Part shown: piece by piece, positions 26,792 through 35,553 of the stretch | Numbering within the stretch: the first letter of the stretch is position 1 | How the letters are laid out: each line of letters opens with the position of its first letter | Assembly: GCA_022820925.1 (NCBI GenBank) | Contig: JAJEEO010000011.1 | Coordinates: forward strand, 1 to 64,000 | Length of the DNA: 64,000 nt | Origin: Acidimicrobiia bacterium | Lineage (GTDB): Bacteria > Actinomycetota > Acidimicrobiia > Acidimicrobiales > Poriferisodalaceae | Direction: 5' to 3' | Translations under genes and position numbers: made by a program | The notes under the pieces: model-generated | Database searches by the model: none | Told to the model about the DNA's origin: nothing | The model's input: only the letters and a program-made list of their open reading frames with translations

Positions 26792-26972
26792 GGAACATCG
26801 GCCGGCCGGCCTCCGGGCAATTGTGCAACAGGGGCGGTGCTGTCTCGGGCGGGAGCGGCGCCGCAGGCGTCAACACTAGGAAGCGGGCGCACCTGCCATC
26901 GTCTGAGCGGGCATCATCGGGGCCGGCATCGGTCGAGAGCTGCCGGCCGCCCACGACACGAGGAACTGCCAT

Positions 26973-28271
26973 ATGGCCAAGTTCGAGCCCGCCGCGGGGC
27001 GGGGACTGCATCCGATCGAGCAAGCGCCGATCGCTGAGATCCGGGCCGTCCAGCTCGAGCGCCTCGGCTGGAGCCTGGCGCATGCCTACGCGCACGTGCC
27101 CGCCTACCAGCGCCTGTTCGACGACGCAGGCGTCCATCCCTCCGATCTGCGCAGCTTGGACGACTTGGCACGATTCCCCTTCACCACCAAGATCGAGCTG
27201 CGCGACAACTACCCCTTCGGCATGTTCGCGGTGCCGCGGGACCAGGTTGTGCGTGTGCACGCTTCCTCGGGCACGACGGGCAAGCCGACCGTCGTCGGGT
27301 ACACGCAGTCGGACATCGACATGTGGGTGCACGTGTACCAGCGCTCGCTCGTCGCGGCTGGTGTACGGCCCGGCGATGTCGTGCATGTCTCCTACGGCTA
27401 CGGCCTGTTCACCGGTGGGCTGGGCGCGCACTACGCGGCCGAGCAGTTCGGCTGCACGGTGGTGCCGGCGTCGGTCGGCCAGACGGCCCGGCAGGTGCAG
27501 CTGCTGGTGGACTTCGACGCCGATGTGCTGTGCGCGACGCCGTCGTATGCGCTGGTGGTGGCCGACGAGTTCCGCAACCAGGGCATCGACCCCGCATCCA
27601 CCTCGCTGCGGGTGGGGCTGTTCGGCGCCGAGCCGTGGTCGGAGGCGATGCGGGCCGAGCTTGAGGATGCCTTCGGCATCGACGCCATCGACATCTACGG
27701 CCTCTCCGAGGTCATCGGCGGGGGTGTTGCCAACGAGTGCGTGGAGACCAAGGACGGGCCCACGATCTGGGAGGACCACTTCTATCCCGAGGTCATCGAC
27801 CCCGATTCGGGCGAGGTGCTGCCCGAAGGCGAGACAGGCGAGCTGGTGTTCACGTCGTTGACGAAGGTCGCGATGCCGGTGATCCGGTACCGGACACGGG
27901 ACATCTGCTCGCTGCAGCCGGGCACGGCCCGTTCGATGCGCCGCATGGGCCGGGTGGCTGCCCGCACCGACGACATGCTGATCATCCGCGGCGTCAACGT
28001 GTTTCCGGGCCAGTTCGAGGAATTGGTCTCGGCTGATCCTCGACTCACCGGGCATTTCTTTCTCGAAGTGCACTCTGCGGGCCGCATGGAGGGCATCACC
28101 GCAGTGGTGGAGCCCAAGCCCGGCGCCGGCGACCACGAGACGATCGCCGCAGACTTCGCCGACACGGTCCGCCAGCGCATCGGCATCTCCGTGGACGTGC
28201 GGACCGTCGAACCCGACGGCATTCCCCGCTCAGAAGGCAAAGCCCAGCGAGTCCGAGACCTCCGGGGCTGA
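26973..28271 (+). CDS. paaK: Phenylacetate-CoA ligase family enzyme
   Basis: This 432-aa acyl-adenylating ligase has the ATP-phosphate loop SSGTTGKP (98-105), DIYGLSEVIGGG for the adenine/carboxylate part, TRDICSL and the late DDMLIIRGVNVFPGQFEE block. These are typical of PaaK-type ligases, which make aryl-acetyl-CoA in the cytosol for aerobic phenylacetate breakdown. No paaABC oxygenase genes are near, so the substrate may be another aromatic acid. A small NIPSNAP gene and an HpaI-like aldolase follow on the same strand, pointing to aromatic-compound breakdown. Confidence 0.88.
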   Translation: MAKFEPAAGRGLHPIEQAPIAEIRAVQLERLGWSLAHAYAHVPAYQRLFDDAGVHPSDLRSLDDLARFPFTTKIELRDNYPFGMFAVPRDQVVRVHASSGTTGKPTVVGYTQSDIDMWVHVYQRSLVAAGVRPGDVVHVSYGYGLFTGGLGAHYAAEQFGCTVVPASVGQTARQVQLLVDFDADVLCATPSYALVVADEFRNQGIDPASTSLRVGLFGAEPWSEAMRAELEDAFGIDAIDIYGLSEVIGGGVANECVETKDGPTIWEDHFYPEVIDPDSGEVLPEGETGELVFTSLTKVAMPVIRYRTRDICSLQPGTARSMRRMGRVAARTDDMLIIRGVNVFPGQFEELVSADPRLTGHFFLEVHSAGRMEGITAVVEPKPGAGDHETIAADFADTVRQRIGISVDVRTVEPDGIPRSEGKAQRVRDLRG

Positions 28272-28348
28272 GCACATCGGGGGCGCGCTACGGTGCTGCG
28301 GTCGAGCCGGGCCGGAGCACGGCTTGGGCGCAGCCGAAGGAGACAGTC

Positions 28349-28657
28349 ATGAGCTTTGTGGAGATGCGGCACTACCGGCTGAAGGTGGGAGCCCCTGAAC
28401 GCTGGGTGAAGGAATACTTCGAGAAGGGCTACGAAGCGCAGCGCAAGTACCTGGGCGAACCGGTGGGCTACTACACCACAGAGTTCGGCGGCATCAACGA
28501 GATCTACCACTTGTGGCGTTACGACAATCTCGAGGAGCGAGCCCAGAAGCGCAAGGCGCTGTTCGAAGACCCGCAGTGGCTGGAGTTCGTCAGGGAGATC
28601 GCGCCCCTGGTGGAGATCCAGGAAAACGTGATGCTGCGCGACATCTTCGAGACCTGA
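28349..28657 (+). CDS. NIPSNAP-family protein
   Basis: The 102-aa protein has the NIPSNAP pattern: an opening MRHYRLKVGAPERWVKEY, then FGGINEIYHLWRYDNLEERAQKRKAL, fitting one ferredoxin-like beta-alpha-beta fold. The family is often found next to catabolic enzymes and has no settled biochemical role. A GAAGGAGA ribosome-binding site precedes the ATG. It lies about 80 bp after the PaaK gene and about 17 bp before the aldolase. Confidence 0.8.
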   Translation: MSFVEMRHYRLKVGAPERWVKEYFEKGYEAQRKYLGEPVGYYTTEFGGINEIYHLWRYDNLEERAQKRKALFEDPQWLEFVREIAPLVEIQENVMLRDIFET

Positions 28658-28673
28658 GCTGGAGCGCACACCT

Positions 28674-29477
28674 ATGCCGAACACGATGATGGACACCTGG
28701 GCTGCGGGCGACGAGACGTTGGGCACGTGGCTGTCGATGGCGTCGAGCCACTCGGCCGAGATCGCCGGGCGTGCCGGCTTCGACTACGTCTGTGTCGACA
28801 TGCAGCACGGCGTGGCCGATTACCAGGTCGCGGTGGAGATGATGCAGGCCATCGAGATGGGCGGTGGCACACCGATCGTGCGGGTGCCGTGGAATGAGCC
28901 AGGCATCATCGGGCGAGTGCTCGACGCCGGGGCGCGGGGCGTCGTGGTGCCGATGGTGAACTCTGTTGCCGAGGCCCACGCCGCCGTGTCTGCCTGCAAG
29001 TACCCGCCGCTGGGCGCCCGCAGTTTCGGCCCGATACTGGTTGCTGGCCGGGCCGCGGCGGGGGAGAACTACTTCGAGGTGGCGAACGACACCACTGCCT
29101 GCATACCCATGATCGAGACCCGCCAGGCGGTCGACGCGCTGGATGAGATCCTGGCGATCGAGGGCGTCGACGCCATCTATGTCGGCCCTGCCGACCTGTC
29201 GATCAGCTACGGCTACGGCCCCGGCTACACCGACGACAACGCCGACTACAAGGCAGCGCTGGAGCACATCGCCGAGCGGTGCGCCGCACACGGCGTGGTG
29301 GCGGGCATCCACTCCACGGCGGCGTTGTCGGCCGACCGCCGCGGCAAGGGCTTCCGCATGCAAACCGTGGCAGGCGATGCCATGGCACTCGGTCGCGGCA
29401 TGGCCCGCGACCTGCGCACCGCCCGCGAATCCGGCACCGCCGAAGCCGCCACAGGTGCCGATTCCAAGATCTACTGA
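28674..29477 (+). CDS. HpcH/HpaI-family aldolase (class II)
   Basis: The 267-aa protein belongs to the metal-dependent HpaI-type aldolases that cleave or make hydroxy-oxo-acids. Seen blocks are FDYVCVDMQHGVADYQ, TPIVRVPWNEPGIIGRVLDAGARGVVVPMVNS, IPMIETRQAVDALDEI (Glu metal ligand) and YVGPADLSISYG (Asp ligand). Its place after PaaK-like and NIPSNAP genes suggests the last steps of an aromatic degradation route. The true substrate is unknown. Confidence 0.87.
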   Translation: MPNTMMDTWAAGDETLGTWLSMASSHSAEIAGRAGFDYVCVDMQHGVADYQVAVEMMQAIEMGGGTPIVRVPWNEPGIIGRVLDAGARGVVVPMVNSVAEAHAAVSACKYPPLGARSFGPILVAGRAAAGENYFEVANDTTACIPMIETRQAVDALDEILAIEGVDAIYVGPADLSISYGYGPGYTDDNADYKAALEHIAERCAAHGVVAGIHSTAALSADRRGKGFRMQTVAGDAMALGRGMARDLRTARESGTAEAATGADSKIY

Positions 29478-29519
29478 CCCCAGCTTCCCCCGAGCATCAG
29501 CGCCTTCGGGTTGCGGCTG

Positions 29520-29801
29520 TCATGAGGGTTCGGCGGGGCTGTCATAGCGCTGCTGGGCTTCGTCCTGCGGGATGCCAAGCAGCTCGCCGATGCGATGCCA
29601 CGAGACACCGTCGACGCGAGCTGCGGTCACTTTGGCTCGCACCAATTGATCTGTGCTCTTGGGGTTGCTCGCAGCGCAGCGGAGCCACCAGTCGGAGATG
29701 GGGCGTCGGACTGCCCGTTCGAAATCGAAGTTCTCGTAGCGTCGAGCGACTTCGTCCCAATCGCCCTTGTCCATGAGCTCGTCGAGAGTTGGCTCAGTCA
29801 C
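29520..29801 (-). CDS. Small antitoxin-like HTH protein, coupled to toxin-like gene
   Basis: The 93-aa protein starts at GTG 29799-29801 (VTEPTLDELMDKGDWDEVA), which matches the paralogue at 24714-24995 residue for residue in length. An ATG 15 bp upstream is open but adds residues absent from the paralogue. It ends SWHRIGELLGIPQDEAQQRY, a helix-turn-helix-like stretch. Its start overlaps the stop of the upstream toxin-like gene (GTGA), so the pair is translated together, as expected for a toxin-antitoxin module. DNA identity to the paralogue is high across the whole gene, so a duplication is likely. Confidence 0.75.
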   Translation of the reverse strand: MTEPTLDELMDKGDWDEVARRYENFDFERAVRRPISDWWLRCAASNPKSTDQLVRAKVTAARVDGVSWHRIGELLGIPQDEAQQRYDSPAEPS

Positions 29802-30064
29802 AATGCACCGTTCCATCTACGCCGCAGGTACCTCGGGCGCGCCGGCATTGCATGAACTATCTCGGGGGTTGGCCCGCGAGACTGCACGCCGACTTCGAGC
29901 GGTCGTCCCGAGCGGTCTCCGCCGATGATGATCGTCATGTTGTCGGATTCGTGTGCATCGAATGCGTTTCGGTAGGCATGAAGGATGTCGTCGTCGTTGA
30001 CGCCGTGCTTGCGCGCCGAAGGCCGAATGAGAGGATCCACCTCACCATACCGGCAGGTTGGCAT
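29798..30064 (-). CDS. Small toxin-like protein (BrnT/DUF4258-like pattern)
   Basis: The 88-aa frame from the ATG at 30062-30064 has a compact pattern of helix (RPSARKHGVNDDDILHAYRN), beta strands (NMTIIIGGDRSGRPLEVGV) and a last strand EIVHAMPARPRYL. This resembles BrnT-like and DUF4258-like small toxins, where a basic His-containing strand acts on RNA. A GTG at 30037 is an alternative start. The stop overlaps the antitoxin-like start. The toxin-first order matches BrnT/BrnA and HigB/HigA systems. I cannot name the exact family, and the similarity is by eye. Confidence 0.6.
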   Translation of the reverse strand: MPTCRYGEVDPLIRPSARKHGVNDDDILHAYRNAFDAHESDNMTIIIGGDRSGRPLEVGVQSRGPTPEIVHAMPARPRYLRRRWNGAL

Positions 30065-30441
30065 GTGCCCTGCGAGCAGGCAGCGGGTCATTCGTGAACG
30101 TGCGCACCCGCGAATCTGCATTTGATTAGAACGAAACTTTTAAGTGATTTAAGTAATTTTCAATCTCAGTGCAGCGAAGACGATCAGGACGCTGAATTCT
30201 CTGGAGCAGTTGAGAGCAGACTCCAAGCGCTGAGCACTGGACGGGCTCTCCTGCGGTCAGCGCTGTCGAGACGAGGGTCGACGCGGCACTTGCGATCGAT
30301 TCGCGAGGACCTTGCCTCCTTGGGTGTAACACCCCCTCTCTACGTTGGACATCAGTGAGGTGGAGGCCGATCAGCGGCTCCACCGCCGGCCCGTCTGGCA
30401 GTCACGCCGGGTGGGTCGGGGTCTGCAGAAAGGGAAAGACA
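30065..30441. other. Divergent intergenic region between toxin-like gene and VWA gene
   Basis: This 377-bp stretch has no gene I can support. An A+T-rich patch at about 30120-30165 (ACTTTTAAGTGATTTAAG) is unusual in this GC-rich window and may hold a promoter. A small inverted repeat GGGTG-TAA-CACCC lies at 30322-30334, and AGGGA before the GTG at 30442 serves as ribosome-binding site. No clear -35/-10 pair can be defended. Confidence 0.4.
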
Positions 30442-31269
30442 GTGGGCTCAACTTCAACCAACGGGACTGCGAACGGGCAGCTGGAGCGAAGCAGTACGGC
30501 ACCGTGGGAGCGCGATGGCGAAGGCGCCGGCTCGGCAAGCGACGCACCGCAGGCGCACGGCTCCAAGAAGGCCAAGGGCGGCAAGGGGTCGACGTCTGAC
30601 CGGTCCAAAGTGTGGATGCTGCTGGATCGATCCGGTTCGATGTCGGGGCTTGAAGGCGCCGTCGTCAAGGGTGTAAACCGCTTCATCAGCGAGCAGGCGG
30701 CTGAAGCGGGCACGTGCCGGCTCACAGTGGCCCAATTTGACTCGGAAGCGCCATTCGAAGTGCTCGTCGACAACGTCTCGGTGCAGAAGGTCGATCCGCA
30801 CTCGCTCGAGTGCTACGAGCCACGCGGGTTGACGCCGCTGTTCGACGCAGTCGGGAGGTTGATCGGATGTGCCGACCGTCGGGTCAAGCAGCGGCACAAG
30901 GCGGGCAAGAAGCCTGAAGATCAGACCATCGTGATCGTGACCGATGGGTACGAGAACGCCAGCACCGACTACTCGGCGGCTGACATTCACGAACTCATCA
31001 GCAAGCGCCGCGGACAAGGCTGGGCGTTCGTATTCATGGGCGCCAATCAGGATTCCTACGCCGAGAGTGCTCGCTTGGGCGTCGATCAGCGCAACGTGCA
31101 GAACTACGAGGCGTCTGATGAAGGTGTCGGTGAGGCGTTCGCATCGGTGAGCCGGGCGTACAGCGAGCGGCGGACAATGCACTCCGCCGTGGGCCTCACG
31201 CCCGACAACGACGACTTCTTCGGAGGCGTACGCGAGGCCGAGGAGGGAATGCGGCGCCGCTCGCGGTGA
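30442..31269 (+). CDS. VWA-domain (von Willebrand factor A) protein
   Basis: The 275-aa product has an unstructured Ser/Gly/Lys-rich first 55 residues and then a complete VWA fold. The MIDAS metal site is DRSGS (62-66), the second Thr is in PRGLTPLFDAVG and the last Asp in IVIVTDGYEN. It lacks a signal peptide or membrane anchor, so it is probably cytosolic. Such stand-alone VWA proteins can help assemble metal centres or AAA+ machines, but no partner ATPase is near. The GTG at 30442 was chosen because AGGGA precedes it and the upstream extension reads as non-coding. Confidence 0.78.
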   Translation: MGSTSTNGTANGQLERSSTAPWERDGEGAGSASDAPQAHGSKKAKGGKGSTSDRSKVWMLLDRSGSMSGLEGAVVKGVNRFISEQAAEAGTCRLTVAQFDSEAPFEVLVDNVSVQKVDPHSLECYEPRGLTPLFDAVGRLIGCADRRVKQRHKAGKKPEDQTIVIVTDGYENASTDYSAADIHELISKRRGQGWAFVFMGANQDSYAESARLGVDQRNVQNYEASDEGVGEAFASVSRAYSERRTMHSAVGLTPDNDDFFGGVREAEEGMRRRSR

Positions 31270-31375
31270 GACGGGTCCCGGCGCTTGCGGCTGAGGCAGC
31301 GGCGACCGTGTGAGTCGGGCGGTGCTCGGAGCCTGGACAGTACGATCCGCTGCGGGGACAGACCTGGAGGGGAAC

Positions 31376-32524
31376 GTGGACGTCGACTATCCGATCATCT
31401 CGGCCGATTCGCACATTGCTGAGGCACGCAACACCTACGTCGACTACATCGACCCCAAGTGGCGCGATGTGGCGCCACGGGTCGAGTGGACCGAAGAACG
31501 CGGCGATGTGTATGTCATCGACGGCATGAAGCGCACCATCGACATGGGTCTCATTGCGGCCGCAGGCCAGAAGCCCGAGGAGCTCAAGCGAAGCGCGGCG
31601 TACGAGGAGTTGCCCATCAGCAGCTATGACCCGGCCACGCGGACTGCTGACCAGGACCGTGACGGCGTGTCGGCTGAGGTGATCTACCCGTCGGTGGGCA
31701 TGGTGCTGTGCAACCACTCCGACCCGGATTACAAGAAGGCGGCCATGGACGCCTACAACCGGTGGATCGCCGACTATTGCTCGGTGGACACGGACCGGCT
31801 GCTGGCAGTAGGCCAGACCGCCCTGCGCTCAGTGGAGGAGGCCATCAGCGACATCGAGGCCATGGCCGAAGCGGGCATGCGCGGCGTGATGATGTCGGGC
31901 AACCCCCACACGGAGTTCGACTTCGACGACCCCCAGTGGGACCCGTTCTGGCAGGCCGCAGTCGACCTCAACCTGCCCGTGTCGTGGCACATCCTCACCA
32001 GCCGCGGCCAAGGCCGCCCCCGGGGGCCGAAGGCGAACGCCTTCATGACCATCATCCGGGCGAACCAGGACATCATGGGCACGCTGGTGTTCGGCGGCGT
32101 GTTCGAGCGCAACCCGGGCTTGCGGGTGGTGTGCGTCGAGGCCGATGCAGGCTGGGTGCCGCACTACATGTACCGGATGGACCATGCCTACAAGCGCCAC
32201 CGGTACTGGCTGCCGCCGGGCCAGGAGCTGTCCAAGCTGCCCAGCGAGTACTTCAGCGAGCACATCTACACGACGTTCCAGGACGACTGGGTGGCGTTCA
32301 AGATGGTGAACGACGTCAACCACAAGCGGCTGCTGTGGGCCAACGATTTCCCGCACTCTGACAGCACCTGGCCATGGAGCCAGGAACTGCTCGACGAGCA
32401 CTCGGCCAATCTGACGCCCGAGCAGCAGCAGGACATCCTCTGCAACAACTCGGCCGAGCTGTACGACATTGACCTGTCGAAACTGCCTGTCGGCGGCGAT
32501 CGTCTGGCGGCCAACGCAGCCTGA
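31376..32524 (+). CDS. Amidohydrolase-family metal enzyme (ACMSD/decarboxylase type)
   Basis: The 382-aa protein has a TIM-barrel amidohydrolase pattern close to aromatic-acid decarboxylases. It opens VDYPIISADSHIAEARNTYV, with the DSH metal-binding start in place of HxH. Then come SYDPATRTADQDRDGVSAEVIYPS, PVSWHILTSRG (His ligand) and WANDFPHSDSTWPW, with the last Asp ligand. The family includes decarboxylases and hydrolases of aromatic or heterocyclic acids, so a catabolic role fits the neighbourhood. The GTG start has GGAGG five bases upstream; a start 66 bp earlier has no such site. Confidence 0.85.
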   Translation: MDVDYPIISADSHIAEARNTYVDYIDPKWRDVAPRVEWTEERGDVYVIDGMKRTIDMGLIAAAGQKPEELKRSAAYEELPISSYDPATRTADQDRDGVSAEVIYPSVGMVLCNHSDPDYKKAAMDAYNRWIADYCSVDTDRLLAVGQTALRSVEEAISDIEAMAEAGMRGVMMSGNPHTEFDFDDPQWDPFWQAAVDLNLPVSWHILTSRGQGRPRGPKANAFMTIIRANQDIMGTLVFGGVFERNPGLRVVCVEADAGWVPHYMYRMDHAYKRHRYWLPPGQELSKLPSEYFSEHIYTTFQDDWVAFKMVNDVNHKRLLWANDFPHSDSTWPWSQELLDEHSANLTPEQQQDILCNNSAELYDIDLSKLPVGGDRLAANAA

Positions 32525-32686
32525 ATCCGGCGTTCCATTCCGCCTTCGGAACAGAGAAATCGGCAACGCTGACAGTCCCCGCAATCGGGCTCAACCGCGC
32601 CCCGAACTGCATCAGACCGACAGGTACCTTGGGCGAGGAGCGCCGCGCGCGCCCGCGAGCGGCGTACCAGCGAGGAGCCACCAGCC

Positions 32687-33463
32687 ATGCAGAGCCACGA
32701 AGTCGACTACCAGATCTTTGGCGACGACATGCAGTTCGTCGAGGTCGAGTTGGATCCCGGTGAGACCGTCGTCGGCGAAGCGGGCACGATGATGTTCATC
32801 GAGGACGGTGTTTCGTTCGAGTCGGTCATGGGCGACGGCTCCGAGCCGAGTTCGGGCATGTGGGGAAAGCTCAAGGGCGCCGGCAAGCGCGTCATCTCCG
32901 GCGAATCGCTGTTCCTCACCCACTTCACCAACACCAGTGCCGGCGGCAAGGCGAAGGTCGGCTTCGCAGCGGGCTACCCCGGCAAGATCATCCCGGTGAA
33001 TCTCGCAGAGATGGGGGGCGAGATCATTGCCCAGCGCGACGCCTTCCTCTGCGCGGCGATGGGCACCAAGCTCGACATCGCCTGGCAGCGCGGCATCGGC
33101 ACCGGCCTGTTCGGCGGCGAAGGATTCATCCTCCAGCGCCTGTCGGGCGACGGGATGGCATTCCTGCACGCAGGCGGCTCGATCAAGGCGGTACAGCTGA
33201 ACAACCAGACCATCAGGCTCGACACCGGCTGCCTCGTGGCATTGCAACCCTCGCTGCACTACACGATCGAGCGCGCGGGCAACCTCAAGTCGATGTTCTT
33301 CGGCGGCGAGGGCCTGTTCTTGGCGACGGTCTCGGGCACCGGCTGGGTATGGCTGCAGTCGCTGCCGTTCGAGCGGCTGTCGTCGCGGGTGCTGGCCAAC
33401 GCCGCCGGGCCTATGTCGGACGATTCCCGCGGCCTGCTCTCGGGGATGTTCGAGCGCAGCTGA
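32687..33463 (+). CDS. AIM24/TIGR00266-family protein
   Basis: The 258-aa all-beta protein has blocks of the AIM24-like family: [20 protein letters not shown] near the start, [12 protein letters not shown], then [22 protein letters not shown] and a final [19 protein letters not shown]. Family members are predicted cytosolic tubular beta-sandwich proteins; the bacterial function is unknown. An internal symmetry is visible (two [20 protein letters not shown] halves). It precedes the UGSC-linked genes on the same strand with about 90 bp spacing. Confidence 0.86.
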   Translation: MQSHEVDYQIFGDDMQFVEVELDPGETVVGEAGTMMFIEDGVSFESVMGDGSEPSSGMWGKLKGAGKRVISGESLFLTHFTNTSAGGKAKVGFAAGYPGKIIPVNLAEMGGEIIAQRDAFLCAAMGTKLDIAWQRGIGTGLFGGEGFILQRLSGDGMAFLHAGGSIKAVQLNNQTIRLDTGCLVALQPSLHYTIERAGNLKSMFFGGEGLFLATVSGTGWVWLQSLPFERLSSRVLANAAGPMSDDSRGLLSGMFERS

Positions 33464-33554
33464 CGACCCCGTAGCCCGGCCAACAGACGTTGCCGACCCA
33501 TGACGATGGTTGGCACATCCGCTTGACGCGGCTCGCCGTCCCGGCCCTACAGTC

Positions 33555-34625
33555 ATGGCCGTGCAGCTGACCTCGAGTCGAATCAGGGTCGACAACTACA
33601 TCGAGGCCCAAGAGACGTTTCACGCACGTGGGTGGACCGACGGCCTGCCAGTAGTGCCACCCACCGACGACGCGGTGGCGGCGTGCCTCGATTGGGCGAT
33701 GCTGTCGCCCGAACACCTCATCGGCATCGAACCGGTACGGGCACGGGCCATCACCGCGGAGAAGGCGGCCGTCAATGCCGTCATGGCAGGGTGCCTGCCG
33801 CCGCACTTCCCGGTCGTCGTGACTGCGCTCACGGCGCTGCTGCAGCCCCGATTCGGTCTGCACGGCCCCACGGCGTCCACCGGAGGCTGCGCGCTGCTGC
33901 TGATCGTGAACGGCCCCATCCGGCACGAGCTGGCCATGGACGCCACATTCAGCGTGCTCGGCGGAGCCGACCGGTCGCGCGCCGTCATCGCACGGGCAGT
34001 ACGGCTGGTGCTGGCCAACGTGCTCGACGTCAAGCCCGGCGGCATCGATCGCTCCACGCTCGGCCATCCCGGCAAGCTCGGCTACTGCATCGCCGAGGAC
34101 GAGGAGGCCACCGGCTGGATCTCGCTCGGCGATCAGCGGCTCGGAACCGCGCCCGCCGAGCGAGGCCATGTGTCATCGGTGACCGCAGTGGCCTCGATGG
34201 CGCCCCGACAGATCATGAACGAGTGGACGACGGACCCCACCGAGCTGTGCGAATCCCTCGCCGCGGAGATCCGGGCGAGCCAGCTCAACTATTCCATCTG
34301 GCCGGGCAACTACGTCATCGTGCTGCCGCCGCAGCTTCGGACGCACTTCGATGCCGCTGGCTGGTCGAAGGCCGACATCGCCGACTGCGTGTTCGAACGG
34401 GCCCGAGTGCGACGGGGCGATTGGGCGACCGTTGGCAAGGGAGCAATCGTGAAGGACCGGGCTGAGCGCGAGTACCCCGCGCTGGAATCGCCCGAGGACC
34501 TGCTGATCGTTGCCGCAGGCGGGCCGGCAGGCGGCTTCGCTGCGGTGATAGCGCCGTGGCTGGGCACTCGCAGCCACGCAGCCACGGTGGCCGTAGGAGC
34601 CTGCGTTGACTGCGAGATCAGCTAA
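33555..34625 (+). CDS. Conserved protein of unknown function, upstream of selenoprotein cluster
   Basis: The 356-aa protein contains FHARGWTDGLPVVPPTDD, MAGCLPPHFPVVVTAL, LLIVNGPIRHELAMDA and HPGKLGYCIAEDEEATGW. I recall such proteins as a conserved family of unknown function that lies beside, or is fused to, UGSC proteins, but this is memory, not a search. It ends with a CVDC pair (GACVDCEIS). No signal peptide or membrane helix is seen. It starts at the ATG 33555, 45 bp inside the longest open frame, where the product begins MAVQLTSSRIR. The next genes on the strand are an unknown protein and the UGSC selenoprotein, so an operon is likely. Confidence 0.7.
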   Translation: MAVQLTSSRIRVDNYIEAQETFHARGWTDGLPVVPPTDDAVAACLDWAMLSPEHLIGIEPVRARAITAEKAAVNAVMAGCLPPHFPVVVTALTALLQPRFGLHGPTASTGGCALLLIVNGPIRHELAMDATFSVLGGADRSRAVIARAVRLVLANVLDVKPGGIDRSTLGHPGKLGYCIAEDEEATGWISLGDQRLGTAPAERGHVSSVTAVASMAPRQIMNEWTTDPTELCESLAAEIRASQLNYSIWPGNYVIVLPPQLRTHFDAAGWSKADIADCVFERARVRRGDWATVGKGAIVKDRAEREYPALESPEDLLIVAAGGPAGGFAAVIAPWLGTRSHAATVAVGACVDCEIS

Positions 34626-34652
34626 CCCGCCGGCCGCGACCGACTGATCTGA

Positions 34653-35453
34653 ATGCCGCGCAAGACTCCGAACATGGAAGACGATCCCCGTACGGCACGG
34701 CCCGGGGGCGCCCACAGCGGCCTGCTGGCGGAGCTGCCTGATGGATACCTCGCCTCGGTCGAGGACTACCACCGGCTGGCCTACGCCGTAGTCGGCGAGG
34801 CGCGCCGGGTGGCGACCGGCAGGTTCGGGCTGCGGAGCCTCGACGCGGGTTTCGGCACGCCGGTGTTTGAGGTGACGATGGGCCGCGCCGGTGAGATGGA
34901 GTGCCAGGTGTGGATCGGCGGCGACGAGCTGTGCGCCACTGAAGGAGGCGCCTTGCGCAGCGCCCACATCACGACGCTGTCCGCAGCCGCCGACTTCGCC
35001 GGAGTGTCGCCGGGCACCGAGGCGCGTGAGCATGACAGTCCAGAGCTCGGCGATGTCGATCGCTGGCTGCGCGTCAGCCCCGAGATGGGCGCGCACCTGG
35101 CGGCGTGGTTCCGGCTCGGCAAGCACGCGCTGGGCCAACTGCACGAACTTCCCGGTGCGGCGGAGCCCGACGAGATCCAGCTGTGGCCCGGCCACTTCGA
35201 CATCGCAACCGCTATCGGCGAGGTTGATGCCGGCACGCGGGCGACCTTTGGTTTGTCGCCCGGCGATGCTGCGCACCCGTACCCGTATGCCTACGTGGGG
35301 CCCTGGGGCGAGGTGGATCGGAGCGATCCCTACTGGAACGATGATGCGTTCGGCGGGGCATCGCTGCGGTACGCGGACATCATCGCCGCGAGCAACCCCG
35401 CAGGCGCCGTGTTCGAATTCCTGTACGCAGGCTTCGACAGCATCAACGGCTGA
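34653..35453 (+). CDS. Conserved hypothetical protein, 266 aa
   Basis: This soluble protein has AGFGTPVFEVTMG, ALGQLHELPGAAEPDEIQLW, HFDIATAIGEVDAG and FGLSPGDAAHPYPYAYVG. The pattern around LWPGHFD and SPGD...PYPYAYVG is reminiscent of the DUF5996 type of actinobacterial proteins of unknown function; I am not sure. It lies 27 bp after the preceding gene and 100 bp before the selenoprotein start. An ATG at 34674 is an alternative start. No known catalytic motif is visible. Confidence 0.68.
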   Translation: MPRKTPNMEDDPRTARPGGAHSGLLAELPDGYLASVEDYHRLAYAVVGEARRVATGRFGLRSLDAGFGTPVFEVTMGRAGEMECQVWIGGDELCATEGGALRSAHITTLSAAADFAGVSPGTEAREHDSPELGDVDRWLRVSPEMGAHLAAWFRLGKHALGQLHELPGAAEPDEIQLWPGHFDIATAIGEVDAGTRATFGLSPGDAAHPYPYAYVGPWGEVDRSDPYWNDDAFGGASLRYADIIAASNPAGAVFEFLYAGFDSING

Positions 35454-35541
35454 GTGACCAAGGGCTGTGCCGCTGACGCGGACCCGTGGCAGCATGTAGC
35501 CGACCGTTGCTCGCGGAAGCAAGCTGTGGACTCAGGCCATC

Positions 35542-35549
35542 AAGGAGGG
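35542..35549 (+). promoter_or_regulatory. Strong Shine-Dalgarno before the selenoprotein start
   Basis: AAGGAGGG lies four bases before the GTG at 35554. It is one of the best ribosome-binding sites in the window and fixes the start of the UGSC gene. Confidence 0.85.
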
Positions 35550-35553
35550 CAGC

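Noticed and set aside
29789..30097. Plus-strand frame opposite the toxin-like gene
   Set aside because: The minus frame is coupled to the antitoxin-like gene and has the alpha/beta toxin-like pattern; the plus frame has neither.
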